This document shows, piece by piece, positions 16,565-25,482 of a stretch of DNA of 64,000 bases. Source of the DNA: Calditrichales bacterium MX18-03 (GTDB taxonomy: Bacteria > Bacillota > Clostridia > Lutisporales > Lutisporaceae); the NCBI GenBank assembly GCA_021083345.1, contig JAJGRE010000003.1:372001-436000 (forward strand). Reading direction: 5' to 3'. Position 1 is the stretch's first letter, and each line of letters opens with the position of its first letter. The position numbers and the translations under genes are program-made. The notes beneath the pieces are model-generated. The model ran no database searches. It worked only from the letters and a program-made list of their open reading frames with translations, and had not been told where the DNA came from.

Positions 16565-18088
16565 CTACATCGCAGCATCATCATCGCGAAGCGCTTTATA
16601 AATGCTATAACACATAATCAGCATGATGAGCATGAATGGGAAGGCTGCTGCGATGGAGGCGGTTTGCAATGCTTTGAGCGCTGCAGTCCCTCCCACCAGG
16701 ATCAGCATGATGGTAATGGCACCCTGAGCAATCCCCCAGAAGCCGCGCAGCTTCTCACTGGGATTCATATTGCCGCCGGAGGTCAGCATTGCCAGTACAT
16801 AGGTTGCAGAGTTTGCCGCTCCTATGAAAGAAGCAATAATGAGTATGATGGCCAATGGAGCGGTAAGCGCATACAATGGCATCTGCTGCAGGGTGGCAAA
16901 CAACGCTGTGGTATAATCGGCGTTTACAGCTGCCTGTATCGCGCCGTTGGACAATTTGTCAAGGTTAAAAGCTGCTCCCCCGTATATGGAAAGCCAGATA
17001 AAGGAGAAGCCCACCGGCAGAAGCGTAACAGCCAGAACAAATTCACGTATGGTACGGCCTTTGGATACACGGGCTACAAACTGCCCTACGAAGGGTGCCC
17101 AAGCGATCCACCAGGCCCAGTAGAAGACAGTCCAGCCGTTGACCCAGCCGATATTTCCCATCCAGAAGGTCTGCCCGATAAAATTCTGCAGATAGCCGCC
17201 CAAGCTGTCGGTAAAATTATTCAGAATTGCAACCATGCCGCCAAACAGGAAAATAAAGACCATAAATCCGATGGAAAGCCAGATCTTAATGTTGGCAGCG
17301 GCTTGCATCGCCTTATGCAGCCCTGAGACGGTAGCCATGGTGAAAATAACCGTGATAACGGCAATAATGAGCGAGATCACAACCGGTGTCGCCTGGATTC
17401 CCCAGATGTACTGCAAGCCTGTCGCAATCTGGCTGGAGCCTAGACCCAAGCTTGTAGCTACGCCGAATACCGTAGCAAAAACAGACAGGACGTCAATGGC
17501 TTTTCCGATAGGTCCGTAGATCCGATCACCGATCAAAGGGTAAAAGGCCGAGCTGATCAGGAAGGGAAGACCTTTGCGGAACTGGAAATAAGCCAGAGCC
17601 AACCCAGCGATTGCAAAAATGACCCATGCATGAATTCCCCAGTGGAAGAACACGATGCGCATGGCTGTAGCCATTGCTTCAGGGGTTCCGCCTGTCCCCA
17701 CCGGTGGTGACAGATAGTGCATGATGGGCTCGGCAACAGACCAGAACACAAGGCCGATACCCATACCGCCGCCGAAAAGCATGGCAAACCATTGGAAGTT
17801 GGTAAATTCGGGCTTGTCATCTTCCTTCCCCAGTTTGATTTGCCCGAAGCGGCTGAATGCGATTCCGTAAGCGACAACGAGGAATATTGCAACCGATAGC
17901 AGGTAGAGCCAACCAAAATCATTTGTGAGGAATGCGAATACCTTATTGACAACGTCGTTCATCTGAGCCGGAAGAAACATACTGAAAAAAACGAAAAGCA
18001 GGACGATGGCAGCAGAAACATATAAAACCGTACGGTTTTCTGCCCCCTTCACATTTGGTACCGTATGCGCCTTTTCCTTAGGCATCAT
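16565..18088 (-). CDS. BCCT family betaine/carnitine/choline transporter
   Basis: 507-residue membrane protein with about twelve hydrophobic segments. The BCCT signature is GWTVFYWAWWIAWAPFVG, and GMGIGLVFWSVAEP is the substrate-site block. The ATG at 18088 follows GGGAGAGATAAAT; the longer open frame overlaps the upstream transporter and is rejected. It is a secondary importer of quaternary ammonium compounds and lies between a second BCCT gene and the MttB-family enzyme. Confidence 0.92.
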   Translation of the reverse strand: MMPKEKAHTVPNVKGAENRTVLYVSAAIVLLFVFFSMFLPAQMNDVVNKVFAFLTNDFGWLYLLSVAIFLVVAYGIAFSRFGQIKLGKEDDKPEFTNFQWFAMLFGGGMGIGLVFWSVAEPIMHYLSPPVGTGGTPEAMATAMRIVFFHWGIHAWVIFAIAGLALAYFQFRKGLPFLISSAFYPLIGDRIYGPIGKAIDVLSVFATVFGVATSLGLGSSQIATGLQYIWGIQATPVVISLIIAVITVIFTMATVSGLHKAMQAAANIKIWLSIGFMVFIFLFGGMVAILNNFTDSLGGYLQNFIGQTFWMGNIGWVNGWTVFYWAWWIAWAPFVGQFVARVSKGRTIREFVLAVTLLPVGFSFIWLSIYGGAAFNLDKLSNGAIQAAVNADYTTALFATLQQMPLYALTAPLAIILIIASFIGAANSATYVLAMLTSGGNMNPSEKLRGFWGIAQGAITIMLILVGGTAALKALQTASIAAAFPFMLIMLIMCYSIYKALRDDDAAM

Positions 18089-18156
18089 ATTTATCTCTCC
18101 CTTCTTACCTCGCATCAATTTTTTTTGCAGCCGTACTGCAGCAGTTCTTCTATCTT

Positions 18157-19713
18157 TCAGTGAACACCCCCTATCGAAGTCGTTTTGGATTGCCGTGCTG
18201 CGCATCCCACCTGAAAGCCTTCGGACTGAACAGTCTCACGAAGAACCTTCATCAGAGAGAAGCAGATGAAGAACATCAGCAGAAGAAAGGGGAAAGCACC
18301 GACGATGGAGGCCATCTGCAGCGCATTCAGCCCACCCATTGTCATCAGTACACCGGCAGAGACACCCATCACAATTCCCCAGAATATCTTCAGTCCGGTC
18401 CTCGGCTTTTCTTCACCGCAGCTGGACAGCATCGCGAGTACAATGGTACAGGAATCAGCTGAAACTACAAAAAAGGTGAACACCACCAGTATCGTGACGA
18501 CGGCAGTGATCGGTACCATTGGAAATTGCTGAAGCAGCACGTAGATTGAAGTAGCTACATTATCGTTGATCACAGCCTCCAGAATTCCTTTGGTCGCCTC
18601 CGTCATTTCCATTTTAAGCGCAGTGGAACCGAATACGCCGAAAAAAACAAAATCCAGCAGTGTCGGTGCGATCAGTGCGCCGAAAACGAATTCCCGAATC
18701 GTTCTGCCTTTGGAAATCTTGGCGATGAACATGCCCACAAAAGGCGCCCAGGCAATCCACCAGGCCCAGTAGAAAATGGTCCAGGAGCCTAGCCAGCCGC
18801 TCTTTTCTATGGGGTCCATCCAAAGGCTCATGAAAAAAAAGTTCTGTATATAGAGTCCCACCGCATTGAAGGAGTTTTCTATAATGAATTTCGTTGGGCC
18901 TAAAAAGAATATGTAGACAAGCAGGGCAAGGCATGCAACCATACTGATATTGGAGCCTGTTTTGATCCCTTTTTCAATAGGCAGACAGGCAGAAGCCAGA
19001 TAAAAAAGAATGACGATTGCCAGTATGGACAGGTTCAGGGCGCTGCTTTCTGTGAAACCATAATTGTAGGTGATGCCTGCACACAACTGCATGGTTCCGA
19101 GTCCGATGGTGGTAGCCATGCCGAAAAGCGAGGTCACTAAGGTGACACTGTCAATCAGCTTCCCGATCGGCCCATGGATCATATCGCCGAGAATCGGGTA
19201 GAAACAGGAGCTCATCAGTGTCGGCAGCCCCTTTCGGTATATGATGATGCCCATGGCCAGACCGATGATGACAAAAGTCGCCCACGCACTGATACCCCAG
19301 TGAAAATAAGATATGGGCAGAGCCCACTCTGCTGCTTTAGGACTTCCATGAGCTCCGGCGTAGGAGGGTCCCTGCAGGTAGTGGAAGATCGGCTCGGCAA
19401 TTGACCAGAATACAAGGCCTACACCCATCCCGCATCCAAAAAGCATGGCAAACCAGGAGAAATCTGAGTACTCGGGCACGTCAGCGCTGCTGCCCAGCTT
19501 AATGCTGCCGTATTTGCCCAACGCCAGATACAGAGAAAACAACACAAAAAAAAGGACACCCGCCAGGTACAGCCAGCCCCATTGATCCAGCAGATAGGCC
19601 AAAACAGCATTTGATACCCTGCCGAGACTGCTGTTGTCCAATGCGCCCCATAATACAAAGCACAAAGTCAATACGGCAGAGATTGTAAAAACGCTTGGAT
19701 CAATGCCGTCCAT
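18157..19713 (-). CDS. BCCT family transporter, second copy
   Basis: 518-residue paralogue of the adjacent transporter, with the same SWTIFYWAWWIAWAPFVG signature and GMGVGLVFWSIAEP block. The two differ throughout, so the duplication is old and substrates may differ. The ATG at 19713 lacks a clear ribosome binding site and the frame stays open about 85 bases further upstream, so a non-ATG start is possible. The upstream gap holds a strong dyad that is probably the TetR operator. Confidence 0.9.
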   Translation of the reverse strand: MDGIDPSVFTISAVLTLCFVLWGALDNSSLGRVSNAVLAYLLDQWGWLYLAGVLFFVLFSLYLALGKYGSIKLGSSADVPEYSDFSWFAMLFGCGMGVGLVFWSIAEPIFHYLQGPSYAGAHGSPKAAEWALPISYFHWGISAWATFVIIGLAMGIIIYRKGLPTLMSSCFYPILGDMIHGPIGKLIDSVTLVTSLFGMATTIGLGTMQLCAGITYNYGFTESSALNLSILAIVILFYLASACLPIEKGIKTGSNISMVACLALLVYIFFLGPTKFIIENSFNAVGLYIQNFFFMSLWMDPIEKSGWLGSWTIFYWAWWIAWAPFVGMFIAKISKGRTIREFVFGALIAPTLLDFVFFGVFGSTALKMEMTEATKGILEAVINDNVATSIYVLLQQFPMVPITAVVTILVVFTFFVVSADSCTIVLAMLSSCGEEKPRTGLKIFWGIVMGVSAGVLMTMGGLNALQMASIVGAFPFLLLMFFICFSLMKVLRETVQSEGFQVGCAARQSKTTSIGGVH

Positions 19714-19842
19714 TATTTTCCATGCTTTTGCAGGTACGCGCTTTCCCCGGGCCTTATCCGCATTCAGTCCTTCATTTCCCGTTACCCCATACTTGTATTA
19801 CCCCTTTCAATATCCGTACATTTTATCCACTTATTTAAAATA

Positions 19843-19898
19843 TACCATATAAATGGTAAAATATAAACATGGTTATATAATTATCATGTTTATATTTT
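19843..19898. promoter_or_regulatory. Operator dyads between BCCT and tetR genes
   Basis: Two adjacent perfect palindromes. TACCAT/ATGGTA spans 19843-19858. AAAATATAAACATG and CATGTTTATATTTT (14-bp arms, 13-base centre) span 19858-19898. They lie between the divergent BCCT and TetR genes, where a TetR repressor controlling both would bind. Confidence 0.6.
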
Positions 19899-19951
19899 AA
19901 AAATTTTCTATAAATTTGACCGGTTCTTTGTAATTTTGACCTTCATTCAAT

Positions 19952-19979
19952 TTCACACTTGTTTTTTTTGTGTTATAAT
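19952..19979 (+). promoter_or_regulatory. Promoter of the tetR-type gene
   Basis: TTCACA and TATAAT are 16 bases apart, 34 bases ahead of the TetR start. A TTTGACC direct repeat lies just upstream (near 19915 and 19935). Confidence 0.6.
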
Positions 19980-20013
19980 ATTGCTAAAAAACAGGAAATG
20001 ATTGGTGGCACAA

Positions 20014-20682
20014 ATGGATAAGAAGACGATACAGAAGAGGCGGATGATGAGCTACTTCATTGAAGCAACCCGTCAAATCATAGAAAAAAACGGCATTGAG
20101 ACAGTCAATATCAGAGAAGTGGCCGATCTGGCAGGCTACAACAGCGCAACCCTGTACAACTACTTCAACGACATTGACGACTTAATATTTTTTACTTCTT
20201 TAGGATATCTTAAGGATTATATTCAAGATTTAAATCATTACCTGAAGGGATCGAAAACGGCATTGGAAAGATACTTCAGTATCTGGCGGTGCTTCTGCCA
20301 TCACTCCTTTGCTCACCCCAGGATCTTTCACGCCATTTTCTTTGAAAAATACAGCAACACCCTGAACCATGACATCAAGGAATACTACACCATCTTTCCG
20401 GAGGAATTGGAGAATCAGGATGAGGACTTAAGGAGAATGCTGGTTGGAAACAATATCATCGAAAGAAACCTGACGATACTGCAGGCCTGCGTCAAGGAAG
20501 GCTCTCTGAAAGAAGAAAACCTTCCTGCCGTCAATGAAATGGCCATCCTGGTTTACCAGGGCATGCTGTCGCGTATTTTGTCCAAGCAGGCAGATTATTC
20601 AATCGAGGAAGCCACTGATAAGACTCTTGTCTATATGATGCAGATTCTGAAGGCTTATGGGCTTACAGGTGTAGACTGCTGA
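20014..20682 (+). CDS. TetR family regulator
   Basis: 222-residue regulator. The N-terminal helix-turn-helix reads TVNIREVADLAGYNSATLYNYFND. The C-terminal two thirds are the ligand-binding helices and match no family I can name. The ATG at 20014 (MDKKTIQKRR) is chosen over an in-frame TTG at 20002. It is divergent from the BCCT pair and MttB-family gene with an operator-like dyad between them, so it probably controls quaternary-amine uptake. Confidence 0.85.
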   Translation: MDKKTIQKRRMMSYFIEATRQIIEKNGIETVNIREVADLAGYNSATLYNYFNDIDDLIFFTSLGYLKDYIQDLNHYLKGSKTALERYFSIWRCFCHHSFAHPRIFHAIFFEKYSNTLNHDIKEYYTIFPEELENQDEDLRRMLVGNNIIERNLTILQACVKEGSLKEENLPAVNEMAILVYQGMLSRILSKQADYSIEEATDKTLVYMMQILKAYGLTGVDC

Positions 20683-20696
20683 TACATCACAAAATC

Positions 20697-20755
20697 AAAA
20701 TGAACCGCCCTTACTGCAAACACCCTTGGCAGTTGGGACGGTTCATTTTTTATGT
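20697..20755. terminator. Bidirectional terminator between tetR and the ribose-type importer
   Basis: AAAATGAACCG and CGGTTCATTTT flank an inner stem (ACTGC/GGCAGT) and are followed by a T-run on the plus strand and AAAA/TTTT on the minus strand. It sits between convergent genes and can serve both. Confidence 0.8.
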
Positions 20756-20772
20756 TTTAATGTCTTAGTCTT

Positions 20773-21750
20773 CTAAGCTTCATCCAGATCTCTGGACCGC
20801 AGCGAATCCATAAATACCGCTATGAGTAGAACAACGCCTTTTGCAATCTGCTGATAGAATGCAGGTACATTCATTAATACCATTCCATTGCCTAGCGTTG
20901 CCATCATCATAACACCGATCAGTGTTCCCACCAGGTTTCCCTTTCCACCGCTGAGACTGGTTCCTCCCAGAACCGCAGCTGCAATGACTTCCATCTCCAT
21001 CCCCTGACCGGCTGATGGCAGCCCGGAGCCTGTCTGGGCAGCCATCAATATCCCCCCTATGCCAGCGGTTAAGCCGGCCAATGTAAACACCGAAATGACC
21101 GTGTTTTTTACATTGACACCGGACAGATAGCTTGCTTTGCTGTTCCCGCCTATGGCATAAACCCTTCTGCCAAACTTGGTATTCCTAAGAATATATATGA
21201 AAATCCCATAGAAGATCACCATGATCCAGACACATACGGGCACACCGAGTATATATCCCCTGCCATACCAGCGGTAGCCGTCCGAGGTGATGATTTTTGA
21301 AAGACCTCCGCACAGGACAAAAGCCAAGCCTCTGAATATTGCCATTGTCGAGAGGGTTGCAATCAAGGCGTTAATGCGCATCCTTGTGATGATCAGGCCG
21401 TTAAGCAGACCACAAGCGATACCGATGGATATCCCCAGGATGATGGAAGCAGCAAAGGGCACACCCATCTCGATAAAGGATGCGACAGATACACCGATCA
21501 AGCCCATCAGTGCACCGACAGAAACATCAATATTCCCCGTCAACAACACCATTGTCATCCCGATGCCTGCTATCCCTACGATGGAACCATATAAGCCGAT
21601 GTTCAGAAAATTGTTCAGGCTAAAGAAATAGGGGGACATGAAGGAAAAAAAGGTACATAGGATGAAATACCCAATCAAAAGCGTAAGCTCAGTGGTCATT
21701 TTCTTTTTAATTGATAGTCCTATTTGCGATAATTTAACTTCCGGTATCAT
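20773..21750 (-). CDS. Ribose-type sugar ABC transporter permease
   Basis: 325-residue membrane permease of the RbsC/XylH family, with the signature TGNIDVSVGALMG and the EAA-like region VIAAAVLGGTSLSGGKGN. The start at 21750 overlaps the stop of the ATPase gene by 4 bases, so translation is coupled. It forms the membrane channel with the ATPase at 21747 and the lipoprotein at 23323. The sugar is not evident; PfkB kinase and mutarotase-like genes in the same run suggest a pentose or deoxyhexose. Confidence 0.9.
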   Translation of the reverse strand: MIPEVKLSQIGLSIKKKMTTELTLLIGYFILCTFFSFMSPYFFSLNNFLNIGLYGSIVGIAGIGMTMVLLTGNIDVSVGALMGLIGVSVASFIEMGVPFAASIILGISIGIACGLLNGLIITRMRINALIATLSTMAIFRGLAFVLCGGLSKIITSDGYRWYGRGYILGVPVCVWIMVIFYGIFIYILRNTKFGRRVYAIGGNSKASYLSGVNVKNTVISVFTLAGLTAGIGGILMAAQTGSGLPSAGQGMEMEVIAAAVLGGTSLSGGKGNLVGTLIGVMMMATLGNGMVLMNVPAFYQQIAKGVVLLIAVFMDSLRSRDLDEA

Positions 21751-23243
21751 AATAAAGTCCCTCCCATAGCAAGTAGAAGTAGTTTTTCTTCATCAGCCTC
21801 GCTTCGAACAAGCACGCCGTTCATCTCACCATCATGCAGGACCAGGATGCGGTCTGACATCTCCAGTATTTCCCGCATTTCAGACGTGATCAGAATGACC
21901 GAACCTCCTGAGCGCGCATATTCTTCCATTAGCTCATATATCTCCGCTTTGGCACCGACATCTATACCCCGTGTCGGCTCGGCCAATATCAGCACCTCCG
22001 GATTCATCTCAAGCCAGCGGCTTATAACCGTCTTCTGCTGGTTGCCTCCTGAAAGATTGCATATGGCATTCCGTATATCCGGCGTTTTGATGCGGAGCCG
22101 CTCTTTCCATTTTTCTGCTATCATACGGTCACAGGAGTGATTTAATAAAAATCGCGGCTTCGACTGGGTCATACTTGCCAGCACAATGTTTTCTTTGACG
22201 CTCATGCATGCAATGATACCGTCAATTTTTCGCTCGCTGGGTACGAAGGCAACCCCCTGGGCTATGGCTTCACAGGGAGAAGAATAGTTCACCGGCTTTC
22301 CGTTTAAGCGCAAATGCCCCCTGATCCATTTGTCCTTTCCGAAAAGCACTGTCCCCAGCTTTTGAATGCCGGAGCCCATCAGTCCGAAAACCCCCAGAAT
22401 CTCTCCCTTATGCAGCTGGAAGCTGATGTCTTGAATCCCCTTGGCCGTAAGCTTCTCAGCCTCCAACAACATGTTTCCGACTTCGTGCCGCCGCCTTGGA
22501 AACATCTCCACCAGCTTACGTCCTACCATCATGGTTACGATTTCCTCTTCGCTGGTCTCCTCTTTTTTCACCACGCCAACGTTTTTGCCATCTCTTAATA
22601 CCATGATGCGGTCTGATATCCGCATCACTTCATCCAGCCTATGAGAAATAAAGATGATTGCACCACCCATCCGTTTGATCCGGTCGATGACGCCGAACAG
22701 TTTATTGACCTCGGCTTCGCTGAGCGCGGATGTAGGCTCATCTGTGACCAGAATCCGGATATTCTGGGCAACTGCTTTGGCTATTTCAGTCATTTGCTTT
22801 TCAGCAACGGACAATTCTTTCATTCTTCTTCGCGGATCAATGTCAATGCCGATTTCTGAAAATAGCGCCTCAGCATCCTTTACCATCCGCTGCCAGTCTA
22901 TTCGCTTCAAAGGTCCCCTGACCGGCTGCCTCTCAAGATATATATTCTCTGCTACCGTCAAGTCAGGGATTTCGTTGAGTTCCTGGTATATGACTGCGAT
23001 CCCGCTCTCGATTGCCTGCCGTGTTGTTTTAAAATGAACCTCTTTGCCATCAATCTCAATGATGCCGCCGTCACGTTTATATGCAGCAGAAAGTATTTTC
23101 AGCAACGTCGATTTTCCGGCTCCATTTTCGCCAAGCAGGCAAAGAACCTCACTGCTATACAGTTCAAGATTGACATCATCCAGTGCAACCACGTTATTGA
23201 AGCGTTTCGTAATATGCTTCATGGACAATACGACTTCTCCCAT
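21747..23243 (-). CDS. Ribose-type sugar ABC transporter ATPase (two-domain)
   Basis: 498-residue RbsA-like protein with two nucleotide-binding domains. The first has a full Walker A (GENGAGKST) and LSVAEKQ signature. The second has the degenerate Walker A typical of the family (GLMGSGIQKLG) with LSGGNQQK and ILAEPTRGIDVGAK. The start at 23243 follows GGAGGAGG. It is separated from the binding-protein gene by a perfect 12-bp hairpin, which probably lowers its expression relative to the binding protein. Confidence 0.93.
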   Translation of the reverse strand: MGEVVLSMKHITKRFNNVVALDDVNLELYSSEVLCLLGENGAGKSTLLKILSAAYKRDGGIIEIDGKEVHFKTTRQAIESGIAVIYQELNEIPDLTVAENIYLERQPVRGPLKRIDWQRMVKDAEALFSEIGIDIDPRRRMKELSVAEKQMTEIAKAVAQNIRILVTDEPTSALSEAEVNKLFGVIDRIKRMGGAIIFISHRLDEVMRISDRIMVLRDGKNVGVVKKEETSEEEIVTMMVGRKLVEMFPRRRHEVGNMLLEAEKLTAKGIQDISFQLHKGEILGVFGLMGSGIQKLGTVLFGKDKWIRGHLRLNGKPVNYSSPCEAIAQGVAFVPSERKIDGIIACMSVKENIVLASMTQSKPRFLLNHSCDRMIAEKWKERLRIKTPDIRNAICNLSGGNQQKTVISRWLEMNPEVLILAEPTRGIDVGAKAEIYELMEEYARSGGSVILITSEMREILEMSDRILVLHDGEMNGVLVRSEADEEKLLLLAMGGTLL

Positions 23244-23272
23244 ATGGAAACCTCCTCCGTGAAGTTAGCCCT

Positions 23273-23308
23273 AGAAGAATACCGACCCGGTAGGGCCGGT
23301 ATTCTTCT
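23273..23308 (-). promoter_or_regulatory. Intercistronic hairpin between binding protein and ATPase
   Basis: AGAAGAATACCG and CGGTATTCTTCT form a perfect 12-bp stem with a 12-base loop and no T-run. Such hairpins usually protect the upstream binding-protein mRNA and reduce downstream expression. Confidence 0.6.
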
Positions 23309-23322
23309 CAAGCTATCACACT

Positions 23323-24345
23323 CTAAAATGCGTAATCGGGATAGTATGTTTTGATTGAGTCTTTGTCTATAACAACATTTTCAACAGCGCTGACTTCAGG
23401 AAGTGTGGCTTTCTCAACAAGTACCTTCTCCACCAGCGGGATCAGGTATTTTCCATAAAGCTCCGGTGTGAAGGCAACGGAAGCCTTCCATGGGCCTTCT
23501 CCCTTGGTTGCCTTGAACTGTTTCAGGAAGCTCGAATCGGCGCCAAGGCTGCACACGATGGCATTTTGGTCCCGCTTTGTGGTCTCAAGTGCCGCAAGGC
23601 CGCCTGCGCAAACCTGATCGTTGATACCAGTTACACAGATATACTTTGCATTGGGATGTGCGGTCAGTATGTTTGTCATGGCTTCTTGGGCAGGTGCTAC
23701 GTCGCTTTTCGCGTCAACACGGACAATTTTGTCAGACGGGAAATCCGGATAAACTTTTCTGAAGCCTGCTTCACAAGCGTTGCTGCGGTCAAAGGCATAC
23801 TTGCCTCCGGTGGGGTTATCCAGGATAACCAGAAGGTCCGGCTCCTGCTTCCAAACGTTCTGCGCATATTTGCCAAGGTATTCTCCACCCATTGATCCGG
23901 CTTTGGCATTATCAACACCGAAGAACGGGAAGTCGGGCATATAAATGTCAATTGCGATACCGGGTATTTTTGCTGCCTTAAGTTTGTCGGCGACAGCAGG
24001 CTGTGTTGAAGCATCAATATTGAACATGATGACATAATCCACTTTCTGCTGAATCAGCATATCGGTGTTCTGAATGGCCTTCTGGCCATCCAGGTTATTG
24101 TCCAGTGAAATGATATCCCAGCCACGGGCTTTGCATTCGTTTTCAATACTGTTTTTCACATTCATGCAGAATTCAATGGAATCCGCCATATTGGCAAAAC
24201 CGATTGTGAATTTCTTACTCTCCTCTTTCTTTTCCTCCTGTGTAGTTGGCGTAGGCGTCGCTTGGGCCGGTGCCGATTTTGCACAGCCTGAGAAGAGTGA
24301 CGCACACATTAGGATAACCAATAACAATGACAACAATTTTTTCAT
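23323..24345 (-). CDS. Sugar-binding lipoprotein of ribose-type ABC transporter
   Basis: 340-residue RbsB-like binding protein. The signal peptide ends in the lipobox LFSGC, so it is anchored outside the membrane. The periplasmic-binding-protein fold begins FTIGFANMADSIEFCMNVKNS, with hinge segments later (ILDNPTGGKYAFDRSNACEAG). The ATG at 24345 follows AGGGAGGG. It is followed by a hairpin and then the ATPase and permease of the importer. Confidence 0.9.
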   Translation of the reverse strand: MKKLLSLLLVILMCASLFSGCAKSAPAQATPTPTTQEEKKEESKKFTIGFANMADSIEFCMNVKNSIENECKARGWDIISLDNNLDGQKAIQNTDMLIQQKVDYVIMFNIDASTQPAVADKLKAAKIPGIAIDIYMPDFPFFGVDNAKAGSMGGEYLGKYAQNVWKQEPDLLVILDNPTGGKYAFDRSNACEAGFRKVYPDFPSDKIVRVDAKSDVAPAQEAMTNILTAHPNAKYICVTGINDQVCAGGLAALETTKRDQNAIVCSLGADSSFLKQFKATKGEGPWKASVAFTPELYGKYLIPLVEKVLVEKATLPEVSAVENVVIDKDSIKTYYPDYAF

Positions 24346-24398
24346 AAAAGTCCCTCCCTTTATTTTTACCCACGCTTTCACGTGTAGGCAGCCAAATG

Positions 24399-25481
24399 CT
24401 ATTTACGGTACATTTCGTCCGCAATAATGGGCAATACGCGGTCCCAGGTCCCCTCTGCCAGATCCTCGCTGACTTCCAGCATCAATGGGATGCCTTTGCT
24501 TTCCGCCAGCAGCCAGGAAATCCATTCCCGTATGTCTTCTTCCGGTGCATTGGAGAGGATGGAAGGAAAGTTGGGAACCACTGCCATATCTCTGAAGGCA
24601 GTCCTAGCCATATCAAGTGTCATATCCCCATTCATGACCGGCAGGGTAAAGGATTCGATTGCAGTAAAACCACTTTCTGAGATCTGCCATGCCAGCGCTT
24701 TCAATCTCCCGTCCATATGGGCTGCCACAGGTTTGTCCGCTTGCTTTGCCCATGCCGTAACAGTCTTATAATACTCAAGGCTGTACTCACTGTAGCAATC
24801 CGGCGGCGTCATATCACTGGTTACATTCTCAGGCAGCCATATAACCTCTGCAGGAGATGCAACAGCTATCGCAGCCTGTTCCAGCATTCTCCTGCGCATA
24901 GCTTCCATCAGAGCGACCGGCGCTTCCGAGTCGGTATACATGTCAACCAGAAACTGTTCACTGCTTGCAAGCTCGATTAGCAGTTTCTGAAACGGACTTC
25001 TGTCAAGTCTGCCAAATACTACCCCGTCCTCACCCAGAGCCTTCTTCCGTTGTTCCAGCATCGGGCTGTTGTTACCGAAAACAGTGTTCTCAACCAGGTA
25101 TTGCACAACACGGTAATCTTCTTCTGAGGATATGTAATGATGTGAGATATGCTCGCTTCCGGCGCCCACCGACTGGCCGATATCGGCATAGACGCTGCCG
25201 ACAGGCGTATCATAGGTTCTTCTTTCCCGGTACATGCCATTGCTCCAATAATACTCAACCTTCAGCTGTGCACCCTTTACTTCCGACAAATATCCAGGAT
25301 ACATATGCCATGGTGCAGCCAACTGCGTTGTAACAGGCACATAATCGATGATACCCATACCACTCTCTCGGACCAGTCTTTCCACTTTTCCACGCGGCAA
25401 ATACCTTGAGTAGATTCCCAGTACCGGCTCATCAGGCATTTTGTTCGCATAGACGGAGAGCATGCGTTCACGCTGTGTCAT
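24399..25481 (-). CDS. Uroporphyrinogen decarboxylase superfamily protein in a sugar operon
   Basis: 360-residue TIM-barrel protein of the UroD/MtaA superfamily (MTQRERMLSVYANK start, AIESFTLPVMNGDMTL and LMLEVSEDLAEGTWDR near the end). In corrinoid methyltransferases of this superfamily a H-x-C motif binds zinc. Here the matching segment is AAHMDGRLK, with Asp where Cys is expected, so methyltransferase activity is doubtful. The ATG at 25481 begins one base after the ribokinase-like TAG stop. Association with a sugar importer and kinase suggests a carbohydrate role that I cannot name. Confidence 0.75.
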   Translation of the reverse strand: MTQRERMLSVYANKMPDEPVLGIYSRYLPRGKVERLVRESGMGIIDYVPVTTQLAAPWHMYPGYLSEVKGAQLKVEYYWSNGMYRERRTYDTPVGSVYADIGQSVGAGSEHISHHYISSEEDYRVVQYLVENTVFGNNSPMLEQRKKALGEDGVVFGRLDRSPFQKLLIELASSEQFLVDMYTDSEAPVALMEAMRRRMLEQAAIAVASPAEVIWLPENVTSDMTPPDCYSEYSLEYYKTVTAWAKQADKPVAAHMDGRLKALAWQISESGFTAIESFTLPVMNGDMTLDMARTAFRDMAVVPNFPSILSNAPEEDIREWISWLLAESKGIPLMLEVSEDLAEGTWDRVLPIIADEMYRK

Positions 25482-25482
25482 C

